A DNA stretch of 39,492 bases from an uncultured Muribaculaceae bacterium (GTDB lineage Bacteria; Bacteroidota; Bacteroidia; Bacteroidales; Muribaculaceae), in the NCBI GenBank assembly GCA_949742535.1, contig CATJQX010000171.1:1-39492 (forward strand). Reading direction: 5' to 3'. The notes beneath the pieces are model-generated. The model worked only from the letters and a program-made list of their open reading frames with translations, ran no database searches and had not been told where the DNA came from. Position numbers and translations under genes: made by a program. Numbering within the stretch: the first letter of the stretch is position 1; every line of letters starts with the position of its first letter. This document shows, in pieces, positions 8,749 through 17,153 of the stretch.

Positions 8749-9015
8749 TTATTGCTCCTTCTTTTGCTCCTCTTCCTCGAGGATGGCCACCGCCATATCA
8801 TAAATCGTGGTGTCATCAAGAACCACTATGCCCCCATCGGGACCCGGCTCTATGTGGACACCACAGTTCTTCCCAAACTCATAGTTGGAACCGCCGAAAT
8901 AGTTGCGGACGGTCTGAGCGGTTATGTTTAGCTTGTCGGCAATGCGGCTTGTCGCTCCATCGGGCAGACTGTCCTTCAGGCGACGCAGGTCGTTGAAAGT
9001 GATGGTCTTTGTCAT
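8749..9015 (-). CDS. small helix-turn-helix-like DNA-binding protein
   Basis: An 88-residue protein. Residues about 20-42 (ATSRIADKLNITAQTVRNYF) have the spacing of a helix-turn-helix with a recognition helix. The middle holds GPDGGIVVLDDTTIYD, and the C-terminus is acidic then charged (EEEEQKKEQ). I do not recognise a named family with certainty; similar short HTH-like proteins are common in Bacteroidales. It stands alone, with its own near-perfect promoter, a hairpin leader and a strong terminator. That makes it a monocistronic and probably well expressed gene, and self-regulation is a reasonable guess. No toxin partner is adjacent. Confidence 0.72.
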   Translation of the reverse strand: MTKTITFNDLRRLKDSLPDGATSRIADKLNITAQTVRNYFGGSNYEFGKNCGVHIEPGPDGGIVVLDDTTIYDMAVAILEEEEQKKEQ

Positions 9016-9070
9016 GTTCTTTTATTTTTGGAGGGTTAATAGTTTTTATAATTGCTCTTTTCCAGCTATG

Positions 9071-9109
9071 GCAACTTACATGCATTTACCGTTGATGGAA
9101 TGAAGTTGC
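9071..9109 (-). promoter_or_regulatory. hairpin in the leader of the small HTH-like gene
   Basis: GCAACTT (9071-9077) pairs with AAGTTGC (9103-9109), and CAT/ATG can extend the stem past a one-base bulge. It lies between the predicted start of transcription (about 9115) and the ATG at 9015. It could be an operator for the gene's own product or an RNA structure. Confidence 0.45.
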
Positions 9110-9121
9110 TTGCGTGGAGTT

Positions 9122-9153
9122 CAAATTTATATAACTTATTTCTCTTTTCCAAA
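9122..9153 (-). promoter_or_regulatory. near-perfect Bacteroidota promoter for the small HTH-like gene
   Basis: On the minus strand TTTG (9150-9153) is followed after exactly 20 bases by TAAATTTG (9122-9129), matching the TTTG / TAnnTTTG consensus in both sequence and spacing. The leader would be about 100 bases. Confidence 0.75.
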
Positions 9154-9267
9154 TCAATTCAGCATGTTCTATAACATGCTTTCAACAACACTCGCCCTAA
9201 TAGTTACGCAATCAAAGATTTATAGGAATACAGGCTGAAAAATTTCTTTCACTGCCCCATATTCCAC

Positions 9268-10152
9268 TTATATGCGCTCCACATCGGAGGCTTTTATCCA
9301 GGCACGCTCATGCCCTACCTTCACCTCATACCAGGCGCCGTCGGCAGTTCCGCTCACCGAGTCCACAATCTCCACTTTCGTGCCTTCATGCAGCAGAAAC
9401 GCTTCCTCGGACTGAGTGCGAGCCTCACGGGGAGAGGTCGACAGCTGCGCGGCAGGCGAAAGGATTATGGCGAAATCATTGTTGTCTACACGGTTGGCCG
9501 CGGCAAACGATACTATCACAGCTCCGGCACACAGGAAAAACACTATTATTCCACCGAAGAAGCTCACCTTTTTTACCATGACCACCGACGAAAACAGGTA
9601 CGTACAGGCACCTGCGAGAAAGATCGCGAACAGAATCACGGCTATCCAAGCCCACGTGTCGGCCTTGAAAAAGCCTATTATACTGTCAGACAAAGTTGTC
9701 ATTATTGAGCCACTGTCAATCTGCTTGTCGGTTATTTTTGTCCTTACAAACTCCAGATTGACACGAGCATCTGTCATCGTCGGGTCTATCTTCAGCGCGC
9801 GCTCGTAATTCACCAGTGCCATACCGAGATTTCCCTGACGGTAATAGGCATTGCCGAGATTGTAGAACAGAGGCGCTGATGTCCCCTCCGCAGCCATAGC
9901 CGCCTTATAAAGTTGCTCGGCAAGGGTGAAATTATCAGCCGAATAAGCCGAATCTGCCCTCGCGGCAAGCGCTTCGCCATTCATCTCCTCATGCGCCGCA
10001 TTGACAAGATCCTCATCAGAGTTTACAGTATCCCCCGATACGGCGGCCTCTGTATTCTGCTCTGCCTCCACGGCATTCTGCGCGGGTGCGGCAACGGGCA
10101 CACAGAGCAGACACGCAGACAAAGCTATTATAGAATATATCCTTCTTATCAT
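9268..10152 (-). CDS. batE: BatE, TPR and SH3-like protein of the Bat complex
   Basis: A 294-residue membrane protein. The signal peptide ends near PVAAPAQN. A low-complexity Glu/Ala stretch follows, then TPR repeats at about 60-130 (ADNFTLAEQLYKAAM, then LFYNLGNAYYRQGNLGMALVNYERAL). Two membrane segments lie around 165-220, and a C-terminal SH3-like domain (EAFLLHEGTKVEIVDSVSG, ending AWIKASDVERI). This order fits BatE, the last gene of the Bacteroides aerotolerance operon. The TPR and SH3 parts should face the periplasm and help assemble the vWA proteins. It follows batD by 40 bases. No clear hairpin follows the stop. Confidence 0.88.
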   Translation of the reverse strand: MIRRIYSIIALSACLLCVPVAAPAQNAVEAEQNTEAAVSGDTVNSDEDLVNAAHEEMNGEALAARADSAYSADNFTLAEQLYKAAMAAEGTSAPLFYNLGNAYYRQGNLGMALVNYERALKIDPTMTDARVNLEFVRTKITDKQIDSGSIMTTLSDSIIGFFKADTWAWIAVILFAIFLAGACTYLFSSVVMVKKVSFFGGIIVFFLCAGAVIVSFAAANRVDNNDFAIILSPAAQLSTSPREARTQSEEAFLLHEGTKVEIVDSVSGTADGAWYEVKVGHERAWIKASDVERI

Positions 10153-10192
10153 GATGTCAGTATCTTATGTTTTTGAGGGTGCTTAATAATTT

Positions 10193-12031
10193 TCATGACT
10201 TACTTACGATACGGCTCTTTTCCATCGCGTTTATGGCATCGGTAGCCTCGTTGTAAAGAGCTTCCACCGAAGAATCGAGCGATGAATCGGGAGTGTAACG
10301 TGCCATTTCGCAATCATCCAGTATTTTTATCACCTTGTCTGATACTTCGGAAGCCACACCTCGCTGCGACAGGGTGTCCACGATGTTCTGACGTGTCAGT
10401 TGCGAAGCCGGCATGTTGAGCTTGTCGCTCAGATAACCCCACATGGCCTTGAGCATCTCCTCATAGAACTGCTCGCTCTTATGGGCATGCATGAATTTCT
10501 CGGCAGCCTTGAGACGTTTGCGCGCCACTTTGTTCGCTCTGGAAGTGCGTCGGCCCACCACATCGGCCTCAAGTTTCATATGCCGTCCATAAGCCCATGT
10601 AGCCGTGATCATCACTATCAGAAGCACTCCGAAGATGCTCCAGTACCACCAGAACCGCACAATGGGAGTATGGTCTTTGCTCAGATTCTTTTTGCCGAGT
10701 TTGATATGGAGTATATCCAGATTTTTTGCCTCGATGTCGCGTTGGTCCACAGAGGCGGTCGTACCCGATCCTTTGGCGACTTTGAGCGTGTATCCAGGAG
10801 CTGTAAGCGTTACGTACTCTTTCTTTGCGATGTCGAAATAACTGAATTCCTGAGCCGGAATCTTGAACTCGCCCACACTCTGCGGCACAATTGTATATTC
10901 CGCCGTGACTGTGCCGGTCATTGTGTTGCCGGTCACGCGGCTGTTCTCCTCCGTTTTGGGCGTATACTGTTCGAACTCGTTGGGGATAACCGGTTTCGGA
11001 GCTTTAAGGTATTTGATATTACCCGTACCGGTAATGATATACTCCAGAGATGCGGCCTCCCCGGTGCGGAGTTCTGTGGAGCTCATGCGGCTCTCGAACT
11101 TGAACTGTCCCACAGCACCGGAGAAACTTGCGGGGGCTGGCTGCGGCAGCGGCGAAATCTCTATGGTCTGGCTGAATGGCTGAAGCTGTACCGACTTCTC
11201 TACCGGACGCGCCGAAATGAAGAAACCGTTCGACACACGCTCGAGCTGCACCACACTCAGGTCATATTTACCTGAATTGATGGTCAGCTTGCCCGATTTC
11301 TGGGGATAGATGATGCATTTTTTCAGCACGGCCGTGATATAGTTCTGGCCGTTGTAATGCTCCACCTCGTTAAGCGACGCCTGTGTATCGATCTCTTCGA
11401 TAAGGAAGCCGTCGTATGTAGGAGGAGAGGTGACCATAAAGGAGTTGATGCGCTCAAATTTGGTGTAAAGTTTCAGAGTGCACTCTATCGCCTCCCCCTC
11501 GTAGGCATGGCTCTTGTTGAGGAGCACACGCACGAAAATGTCATTCTTGCCTATAGCGGCATTGTCCTGCGTGGATGGATCGTCGATCGTGGGTGCCGGA
11601 TAGCCGAAGCCACCACCCTGCTGCTGTTGCCTTCCGGCATTGCGGTCAGGCGGAAGCACCTTGAACTGTGTCTGCTTTGTCTGGTAGGTCTTGCCGTTTG
11701 CCTGTATTGAGGCCACCGGTATGGTATAGGTACCCTCCTTCTCGGCACGGTAAGTGTATGTGTAATCCTCTGTAGTGCTTGAGGTCTGGTGTCCGTTGAT
11801 AATCTCCACAGACTGCATCGTGCTCACACCCGGGCGCTGGCTCAGCAACTTGCAGCCAGCCACTGCCGGAGCGCTCAGCCCGCTGCCGGAGCCGTTGGTC
11901 AGACGGTAAGTCACATAAAAGGTATTGCCGGCAATCACATTGCGGGGCGGAACCACCTGAAACGAAGTCTGGGCCCAAAGTCCCGACACCGTCGCAATAA
12001 CCACACCCAATGTCAATAACAGCTTTTTCAT
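10193..12031 (-). CDS. batD: BatD, BatA/BatB-partner oxygen-tolerance protein
   Basis: A 612-residue periplasmic protein. The signal peptide is MKKLLLTLGVVIATVSGLWAQ; for this reason the start was moved from 12061 to the ATG at 12031. Several beta-rich immunoglobulin-like BatD repeats follow (VPPRNVIAGNTFYVTYRLTN, and NDIFVRVLLNKSHAYEGEA, with EAIECTLKLYT and EAASLEYIITGTGN in later repeats). One membrane segment (WYWSIFGVLLIVMITATWAYG) lies near residue 465. The C-terminal cytosolic tail of about 130 residues is helical. This matches the BatD/DUF3999-type protein of the operon. It follows batC by 64 bases. The mechanism of Bat proteins is not settled; cell-envelope stress or oxygen tolerance is the reported role. 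Confidence 0.9.
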   Translation of the reverse strand: MKKLLLTLGVVIATVSGLWAQTSFQVVPPRNVIAGNTFYVTYRLTNGSGSGLSAPAVAGCKLLSQRPGVSTMQSVEIINGHQTSSTTEDYTYTYRAEKEGTYTIPVASIQANGKTYQTKQTQFKVLPPDRNAGRQQQQGGGFGYPAPTIDDPSTQDNAAIGKNDIFVRVLLNKSHAYEGEAIECTLKLYTKFERINSFMVTSPPTYDGFLIEEIDTQASLNEVEHYNGQNYITAVLKKCIIYPQKSGKLTINSGKYDLSVVQLERVSNGFFISARPVEKSVQLQPFSQTIEISPLPQPAPASFSGAVGQFKFESRMSSTELRTGEAASLEYIITGTGNIKYLKAPKPVIPNEFEQYTPKTEENSRVTGNTMTGTVTAEYTIVPQSVGEFKIPAQEFSYFDIAKKEYVTLTAPGYTLKVAKGSGTTASVDQRDIEAKNLDILHIKLGKKNLSKDHTPIVRFWWYWSIFGVLLIVMITATWAYGRHMKLEADVVGRRTSRANKVARKRLKAAEKFMHAHKSEQFYEEMLKAMWGYLSDKLNMPASQLTRQNIVDTLSQRGVASEVSDKVIKILDDCEMARYTPDSSLDSSVEALYNEATDAINAMEKSRIVSKS

Positions 12032-12095
12032 ATGTCTGTTGAAATATGTAGTCAAAATCACTTTTACCTGTCAGTTTTAATTAATACGTGAGGCA

Positions 12096-12947
12096 TCACC
12101 ACGGTTTGGCGGTGGTACGGCGGTTGGCACGCTTCTCTTCGTTCTGCTTCATCAGCTCCACTTTCTGACGCGTGCCGTTCTCCTTATCCTCCATCGCTTT
12201 CAGGATCTGTTGCGCGCTTGCGTCGCTCAGACCACCTTGCTGCTGCTTCTGCTCCTGGTCTTTTTTGTCCTGGTTCTGATCCTGCTTGTCCTGCTGGTTT
12301 TCCTGTTCGTCTTTATTCTTGTCCTGATCCTGGTTCTGATCCTGATTCTGGTCCTGGTTCTGATTTTTGTCCTGATTCTGATCCTGGTTTTGATCCTGGT
12401 TCTGCTTGTCGTCCTGGTTCTGATCCTGGTTTTGCTGATCCTGTTCCTGTTTTTTCAGTTGGGCCAGACGCAGGTTCTCACGTGCCTGATTGTTCTCGGG
12501 ATTGCGGCGCAGGGCGTTTTTATACATCTCGATCGCTGATGCATAATCTTCGGCCTTGTATGCCACGTTGCCGCGGTCGTAGAACGACGGCTCCGCCAGA
12601 TTCTGATCCTGTGCCAGACGTGCCAGCATCGCATCAGCGGTGCGCACAAGCGAATCTTCCTTGTTTGTCAGATCCTCCCCACGCTGTTTCAGATAGGAGG
12701 AAGCGAGATTGAACTGGGCCACCGCATTGTCTGGATTCTCTTCAAGTGCCTTCTTATATGCTACTTCCGCCTCGGCATACCGTTTGTCGCCATACAGCTT
12801 GTTGCCCTCCTTTATCGAATTTCGCTCACGTTTAGTCGACACCACCGGAGCGGTATCCTTCTCGGAATCGTCGCTGCATGATGACAGCACGTTTACGGAT
12901 GTCGCCGCAAGCGCCATATTGAGTAATATGCAGATAAACTTGTTCAT
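12096..12947 (-). CDS. batC: BatC, TPR lipoprotein with long Gln/Asn/Asp-rich repeat
   Basis: A 283-residue TPR protein. The N-terminus is a lipoprotein signal with lipobox LSSC (Cys 24), followed by the charged SDDSEKD. TPR repeats span about 45-155 (NKLYGDKRYAEAEVAYKKAL, DRGNVAYKAEDYASAIEMYK). Residues about 165-245 are almost only Gln, Asn, Asp and Lys. A short conserved tail (GLSDASAQQILKAMEDKE, ending RRTTAKPW) closes it. The start was moved from a TTG (12953) to the ATG at 12947. It lies between batB and batD, the usual place. The repeat length probably varies between strains, since the DNA is a near-tandem repeat. Anchoring in the periplasmic face of a membrane is inferred from the lipobox. 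Confidence 0.88.
   Translation of the reverse strand: MNKFICILLNMALAATSVNVLSSCSDDSEKDTAPVVSTKRERNSIKEGNKLYGDKRYAEAEVAYKKALEENPDNAVAQFNLASSYLKQRGEDLTNKEDSLVRTADAMLARLAQDQNLAEPSFYDRGNVAYKAEDYASAIEMYKNALRRNPENNQARENLRLAQLKKQEQDQQNQDQNQDDKQNQDQNQDQNQDKNQNQDQNQDQNQDQDKNKDEQENQQDKQDQNQDKKDQEQKQQQGGLSDASAQQILKAMEDKENGTRQKVELMKQNEEKRANRRTTAKPW
12241..12460. repeat. low-complexity tandem repeat inside batC
   Basis: On the plus strand the stretch is built from imperfect copies of TCCTGGTTCTGA-like 12-base units, which encode QNQD on the minus strand. All unit variants keep the frame. Plus-strand ORFs through here (rich in Leu/Val or in Pro/Asp) are by-products of the repeat. Confidence 0.9.
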
Positions 12948-12964
12948 TGTCAAAAGGGATTTGG

Positions 12965-14005
12965 TTACTTTTCAGACCGGTGGAAGAAAGTGAAGCGTTT
13001 GAGCCATCCTATCTTGCGCGGCATCACGAATGCGTCGATCACAAGCAGTATCACGGCTATCCACACGAAAACCGGGAACTGTTCGGCGCTCGCCTTGTAT
13101 GTCACATGCTGCAGGTCGCTCTTCTTTATCTGGTCGAGGCTCTCCACAAGCTGATCCACGGCTTTCGCGCCGCTGCCGTTGATATATACGCCACCGCCTG
13201 CCGAGGCTATCTCCTTTGCCATACTCTCGTTGAGGTAAGTGGTAACGGGAGCTCCGGAATCGTCTTTCAGGAACTCCCCGCGTTTTCCGTCAAGAGGTAT
13301 GGGAGCGCCTTTCAGCGATCCGATGCCTATCACATCCACCTCTATGCCGAGTCCCTCGGCATATTTGGCCATCTCAAGGGCATCCCCCTCATGGTTCTCA
13401 CCGTCTGTTATCACTATTATCGCCTTGTTGATCTCCTCGTCGGGCGAAAACGAGTGGATACACATGTTAATGGCGGTGCCGATGGCTGTGCCCTGTGTGG
13501 GCACCATATCAGTCGATATCTCGTCGAGATACATCCTTGCCGAAAGGAAATCGGTAGTGATGGGAAGCTGTGTATACGCTTCACCCGCAAAGACGATAAG
13601 CCCCACCTTGTCGTTGTCGAGTTTGTCGATCAGGCGGTTGAGAATATACTTGGCGCGTTGCAGGCGCGATACTCCGTTGGGATCGTCCGTAGCGGATGCG
13701 AGCATCGAGCGCGACACGTCGAAAGCTATCATCACCTCTATGCCGGAAGTGTTTTCCACCTCCTCCTTCTCCCCTGCCCGGGGCCTTGCCACAGCCACGA
13801 TCAGAGCCGCCAGTGCCAGAAGTTCCAGCGTGATCTTCACTGCGGGCATGTACTTCGATGCCTCAGGCATAAGATGCTGCAGATGCTCGGGCTGTCCGTA
13901 GCGGCGCAGCTTTGCCCGCCGGGCCATACGTGCCCAGAACCACAGGCCGAATACCACCGGCACAAGCAACAGCAGATAAAGCAGATATGGATATGCAAAC
14001 GTCAT
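12965..14005 (-). CDS. batB: BatB, membrane vWA-domain protein
   Basis: A 346-residue protein with two N-terminal membrane segments (about 8-25 and 56-74), a von Willebrand factor A domain (about 88-285), and a C-terminal membrane segment (VFVWIAVILLVIDAF). The metal-ion site (MIDAS) is intact: AFDVSRSM, then PTQGTAIG, then VITDGENHEG. These features and its place after batA define BatB. It should pair with BatA in the inner membrane. The stretch before its start codon is unusually long and structured for this operon. It precedes batC by 17 bases. Confidence 0.93.
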   Translation of the reverse strand: MTFAYPYLLYLLLLVPVVFGLWFWARMARRAKLRRYGQPEHLQHLMPEASKYMPAVKITLELLALAALIVAVARPRAGEKEEVENTSGIEVMIAFDVSRSMLASATDDPNGVSRLQRAKYILNRLIDKLDNDKVGLIVFAGEAYTQLPITTDFLSARMYLDEISTDMVPTQGTAIGTAINMCIHSFSPDEEINKAIIVITDGENHEGDALEMAKYAEGLGIEVDVIGIGSLKGAPIPLDGKRGEFLKDDSGAPVTTYLNESMAKEIASAGGGVYINGSGAKAVDQLVESLDQIKKSDLQHVTYKASAEQFPVFVWIAVILLVIDAFVMPRKIGWLKRFTFFHRSEK

Positions 14006-14017
14006 TGTTTCAAATTC

Positions 14018-14129
14018 TAAGTAACTGGTCGAAATAATTTTAATGTTTGTTCAAAAAACTCAAAAATTTTACTGAAGAAACATTGAAATAATCTGACCAA
14101 TATATAACATAATTTTGAACAGTTACTTA
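14018..14129 (-). repeat. AT-rich nested inverted repeats between batA and batB
   Basis: The 167-base gap between batA and batB contains three nested pairings. TAAGTAACTG (14018-14027) faces CAGTTACTTA (14120-14129). TGGTC (14026-14030) faces GACCA (14095-14099). AATGTTT (14042-14048) faces AAACATT (14078-14084). A competing pair, TGTTCAAAA (14048-14056) with TTTTGAACA (14113-14121), could form instead. The structure ends 12 bases before the batB start codon. I found no TAnnTTTG promoter in it. Confidence 0.7.
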
Positions 14130-14172
14130 ATAGTCCGTTTTTCAGAGATTTTGTTCCACACGCGCATCACCG

Positions 14173-15162
14173 TCATGGAATAGTGCGCAACCATGTGTGT
14201 CGGAGTACAATCTCGAGCAGGAACAGACCCAGTGCGGCAAGCGCCCACGGCAGATAGTTGTCCTCGGTATGGGAGAAATTGCGCACATCAAGCTCGGTCT
14301 TCTCAAGTTTGTCTATTTCGTCGAATATCTCACTCAGCACCTTGTTGTTGGTGGCCCTGAAATATTTGCCGCCGGTGATGGAGGCTATCTGTTTCAGCGT
14401 CTCCTCGTCGATAACCACAGGGGTAGGCACATACTCGATGCGGCCGAACATGTTTACCTGCGGGTAGGGAGCAGTGCCGTTGGTACCCACACCTATGGTA
14501 TACACCTTTATACCCATCTTGTGGGCTATCTCGGCTGCGGTGAGAGGAGCCACGATACCGGTATTGTTGGAGCCGTCGGTAAGCAGGATTATACTCTTGC
14601 TCTTTGCCTTGCCGTCTTTTATGCGGTTTATTGAAGTGGCCAGGCCGTCGCCGATGGCGGTACCGTCCTCAAGCATCTCGCGGCTGAGAGCGGTCACATA
14701 GTTGGTGAGCGCGGCGCGGTCTGTTGTCATCGGTACACCAGTGAAAGCCTCCCCGGCAAATACCACCAGACCCATGTTGTCGCTCTCGCGGCCATTGATA
14801 AATCTCGACGCGATCTTCTTTGCCGCCTCCAGACGGTCCGGTTTGAAGTCGCGTGCGAGCATACTCGACGATATGTCGAGCGCAAGCACCATGTCGGTTC
14901 CCTCGGTGTGCGACTTCTGCCAGGCATCGCGGGTCTGCGGACGGGCGAGAACCACTATCAGACACCCTATCGCCAGAAGCCGTAACGCAAACAGGAGATG
15001 CTGCATATACTGCTTCACCGGGCGCTTGAGCCGGGCGAACGGACGCACTGTAGATACTTCGAGCGCGGCATGTGCGCTACGGTGTTTCCATACATACCAT
15101 GCGATCATCGGTACATACAGCAAAAACAGCCATAACACGCCTGGATGTGCCAAATGAATCAT
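14173..15162 (-). CDS. batA: BatA, membrane vWA-domain protein
   Basis: A 329-residue protein with the same layout as BatB: N-terminal membrane segments (LWLFLLYVPMIAWYVW and a second near 58-75), a vWA domain at about 88-285, and a C-terminal hydrophobic segment (WALAALGLFLLEIVL). The MIDAS motif is complete: ALDISSSM, then EDGTAIGDG, then LLTDGSNNTG. Its ATG overlaps the stop of the upstream BatD-like gene by four bases (ATGA), which implies translational coupling. BatA and BatB are known to be partners in the Bacteroides aerotolerance complex. Confidence 0.93.
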   Translation of the reverse strand: MIHLAHPGVLWLFLLYVPMIAWYVWKHRSAHAALEVSTVRPFARLKRPVKQYMQHLLFALRLLAIGCLIVVLARPQTRDAWQKSHTEGTDMVLALDISSSMLARDFKPDRLEAAKKIASRFINGRESDNMGLVVFAGEAFTGVPMTTDRAALTNYVTALSREMLEDGTAIGDGLATSINRIKDGKAKSKSIILLTDGSNNTGIVAPLTAAEIAHKMGIKVYTIGVGTNGTAPYPQVNMFGRIEYVPTPVVIDEETLKQIASITGGKYFRATNNKVLSEIFDEIDKLEKTELDVRNFSHTEDNYLPWALAALGLFLLEIVLRHTWLRTIP

Positions 15163-16175
15163 TTCTTATCCTTTCCTTTTAAGGGTTCCACCTCTGCTCC
15201 GGCATCTTCAGTATTCGCTGAATCCTCAGGCAACTCTGCAGGTTTCGTATCCTCCACAAACTGGAGGGCATCCTGCCAGGAGCGCACATTGTCGTCGGGC
15301 ATAGGGCGCACTTTCGCGAATTTCACATAATCGGCTATCTCCACTACCCTCTCCATATATTTCTGGGGAAGGCGCGTCTCCTCGTTGGAGCGGAGAGCCT
15401 TGAGAATCTGTGAGGAGGTCATCTCCATGGCGTTTATTCCGAAACGCTCCTGCAGATACTCCCTCAGGATATCTATCAGACGGGTATAATATTCCTTCTC
15501 CTGACCTTTCTCCCACAGCTGTGCCTCTTTCAGCTCGTTCAGGCGGCTGAAAGCGATCTGGTCAGGCGGCAGACGTTTCTTCTGCGGAAGGATGTTGACG
15601 GTCACCTTCTTGGTGAAGATCAGATAGCCGCATATTCCGCCCGCTATTATCAGCAACGCCAGAAGATACCACACCCAGTATTCTGTGAGCCAGTCGGGGA
15701 GCCAGTCATACCACTTGCTGTGGAAATCAGCCACAGATGCAAGCGGATTTATATCCGACATGGCGCTCACATCCACCGGGTTCACCTTCAGTGTCAAAGC
15801 CTTTGAGCGCACGGTGTCGGGACCGTTCACAAGCAGAAACGGAGGGATGGTGTACACCCCCGAATCAAACGGCTGCACCACAAGAGCGCGTTTCATCTCC
15901 ACCATCCCGTTGCCCAGGTCGGTTGTATCACCATACACCCAGTCCACGATCTCCACCTCCGGGGGAAACACAGCCTTGTCCACGACAAGCTGCGACGGAG
16001 ATGCGGCCTTATCCACTATTTCGACCTTGATGGCCGTGCGGTAGCCCATCGTTATCTGGCTTGAATCGATCGCCGCGGTAACTGACGGACGCACTGCGGC
16101 GCTTCCGTCGAACGCGCTGCAGCCGATGGAGGAAGCCAGCAACATGGCGTATATGTAGGGTCTGGAAATTCTCAT
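15159..16175 (-). CDS. BatD-like membrane protein of the bat operon
   Basis: A 338-residue protein with a signal peptide (MRISRPYIYAMLLASSIGCS), a beta-rich periplasmic domain (about 30-160) of the kind seen in BatD/BatI-type proteins, one membrane segment near 168-188 (WVWYLLALLIIAGGICGYLIF), and a helical cytosolic part ending in an acidic, Pro-rich tail. The cytosolic part (YYTRLIDILREYLQERFG, then MTSSQILKAL) resembles the DUF4381 tail that occurs next to MoxR and vWA genes. It lies between the DUF58 gene and batA, and the overlap with batA argues that it belongs to the complex. No enzyme motif is visible. Confidence 0.82.
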   Translation of the reverse strand: MRISRPYIYAMLLASSIGCSAFDGSAAVRPSVTAAIDSSQITMGYRTAIKVEIVDKAASPSQLVVDKAVFPPEVEIVDWVYGDTTDLGNGMVEMKRALVVQPFDSGVYTIPPFLLVNGPDTVRSKALTLKVNPVDVSAMSDINPLASVADFHSKWYDWLPDWLTEYWVWYLLALLIIAGGICGYLIFTKKVTVNILPQKKRLPPDQIAFSRLNELKEAQLWEKGQEKEYYTRLIDILREYLQERFGINAMEMTSSQILKALRSNEETRLPQKYMERVVEIADYVKFAKVRPMPDDNVRSWQDALQFVEDTKPAELPEDSANTEDAGAEVEPLKGKDKK

Positions 16176-16213
16176 GTCTTTATATCTTCTTTGTATGATA
16201 TACTCACTTCCCG

Positions 16214-17083
16214 CTATCCGCGGCGTTTGAACAGCCCCATCAGAGCCGCCACATAATCCTCGTCAGTAGCCACCGACGCGATATTGACACCGCACCGCTT
16301 GAGCGTGTCGCTCATAATCTGCTGACGCTCATACCACCAGCGGCCATACTCGTTGCGCACCTTTTTGGAGGACGTGTCCACCCACATCTCGCGGCCGGTC
16401 TCAAGATCGGCCACACGCATCAGCCCTACGTCGGGCAACTGCGCGTCGCGCTTGTCATAGACCTGTATTCCGTAAACATCGTGCTTGTTCGACGCGATGG
16501 AGAGAGCCTTGTAATAATCCTTGTCGTCGATAAAGTCCGAAATCAGGAAAGTGGTGCACCGTTTCTTCAGCGCATCCGAGAAATATTTAAGCACCATTCC
16601 GATATCGGTTCCGCGGCTCTCGGGAGTGAAGTCTATCAGCTCGCGGATTATGAAGAGGATATGTTTACGCCCCTTTTTGGGAGGTATGAATTTCTCTATT
16701 TTATCCGAGAAGAATATCACGCCGATCTTGTCGTTGTTCTGGATCGCCGAAAAAGCGAGCGTGGCGGCTATCTCCGCTATCATCTCGCGTTTCTCCTCAC
16801 CTACGGCGCCGAAAAGACGGGAACCGCTCACATCCACCAGAAGCATCACCGTAAGCTCGCGTTCCTCCTCATACACCTTGATATATGGATGGTTATGTCG
16901 GGCGGTGACATTCCAGTCGATGTCGCGTATGTCGTCGCCATACTGATATTCACGCACTTCAGAAAATGTCATGCCTCGGCCTTTGAAAGCCGAGTGATAT
17001 TCACCCGCGAATATGTTCTGCGAAAGTCCGCGGGTTTTTATCTCTATGCGTCTTACTTTTTTAAGCAGTTCGTTTGCGTCCAT
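16214..17083 (-). CDS. DUF58 domain protein (vWA-like) of the moxR-bat operon
   Basis: A 289-residue cytosolic protein. The conserved DUF58 block GRGMTFSEVREYQYGDDIRDIDW appears early, and then VYEEERELTVMLLVDVSGS, a vWA fold with a MIDAS-like DVSGS. It lies between moxR and the BatD-like gene, as DUF58 genes do widely. Such proteins are thought to be clients or partners of MoxR ATPases. The C-terminus (LMGLFKRRG) is short and basic. There is a 127-base gap to moxR, which holds a hairpin, and a 38-base gap to the next gene. Confidence 0.93.
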   Translation of the reverse strand: MDANELLKKVRRIEIKTRGLSQNIFAGEYHSAFKGRGMTFSEVREYQYGDDIRDIDWNVTARHNHPYIKVYEEERELTVMLLVDVSGSRLFGAVGEEKREMIAEIAATLAFSAIQNNDKIGVIFFSDKIEKFIPPKKGRKHILFIIRELIDFTPESRGTDIGMVLKYFSDALKKRCTTFLISDFIDDKDYYKALSIASNKHDVYGIQVYDKRDAQLPDVGLMRVADLETGREMWVDTSSKKVRNEYGRWWYERQQIMSDTLKRCGVNIASVATDEDYVAALMGLFKRRG

Positions 17084-17153
17084 CAGCGGTTATAATTGTG
17101 CTTGGCGTCGGATTTATGCCTTTGGTATAATTCTGAACATTTGATTATGTTAC

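Noticed and set aside
12210-12539. A plus-strand Leu/Val-rich ORF looking like a membrane protein.
   Set aside because: It is the antisense reading of the QNQD repeat of batC and has no start context.
12947-14020. A 357-residue plus-strand ORF opposite batB.
   Set aside because: Shadow of batB, whose vWA motifs are unambiguous; the ORF is His- and Cys-rich in the manner of antisense frames.
14006-14172. A second promoter for batB inside the structured spacer.
   Set aside because: No TAnnTTTG element occurs on the minus strand there; only the inverted repeats are supported.
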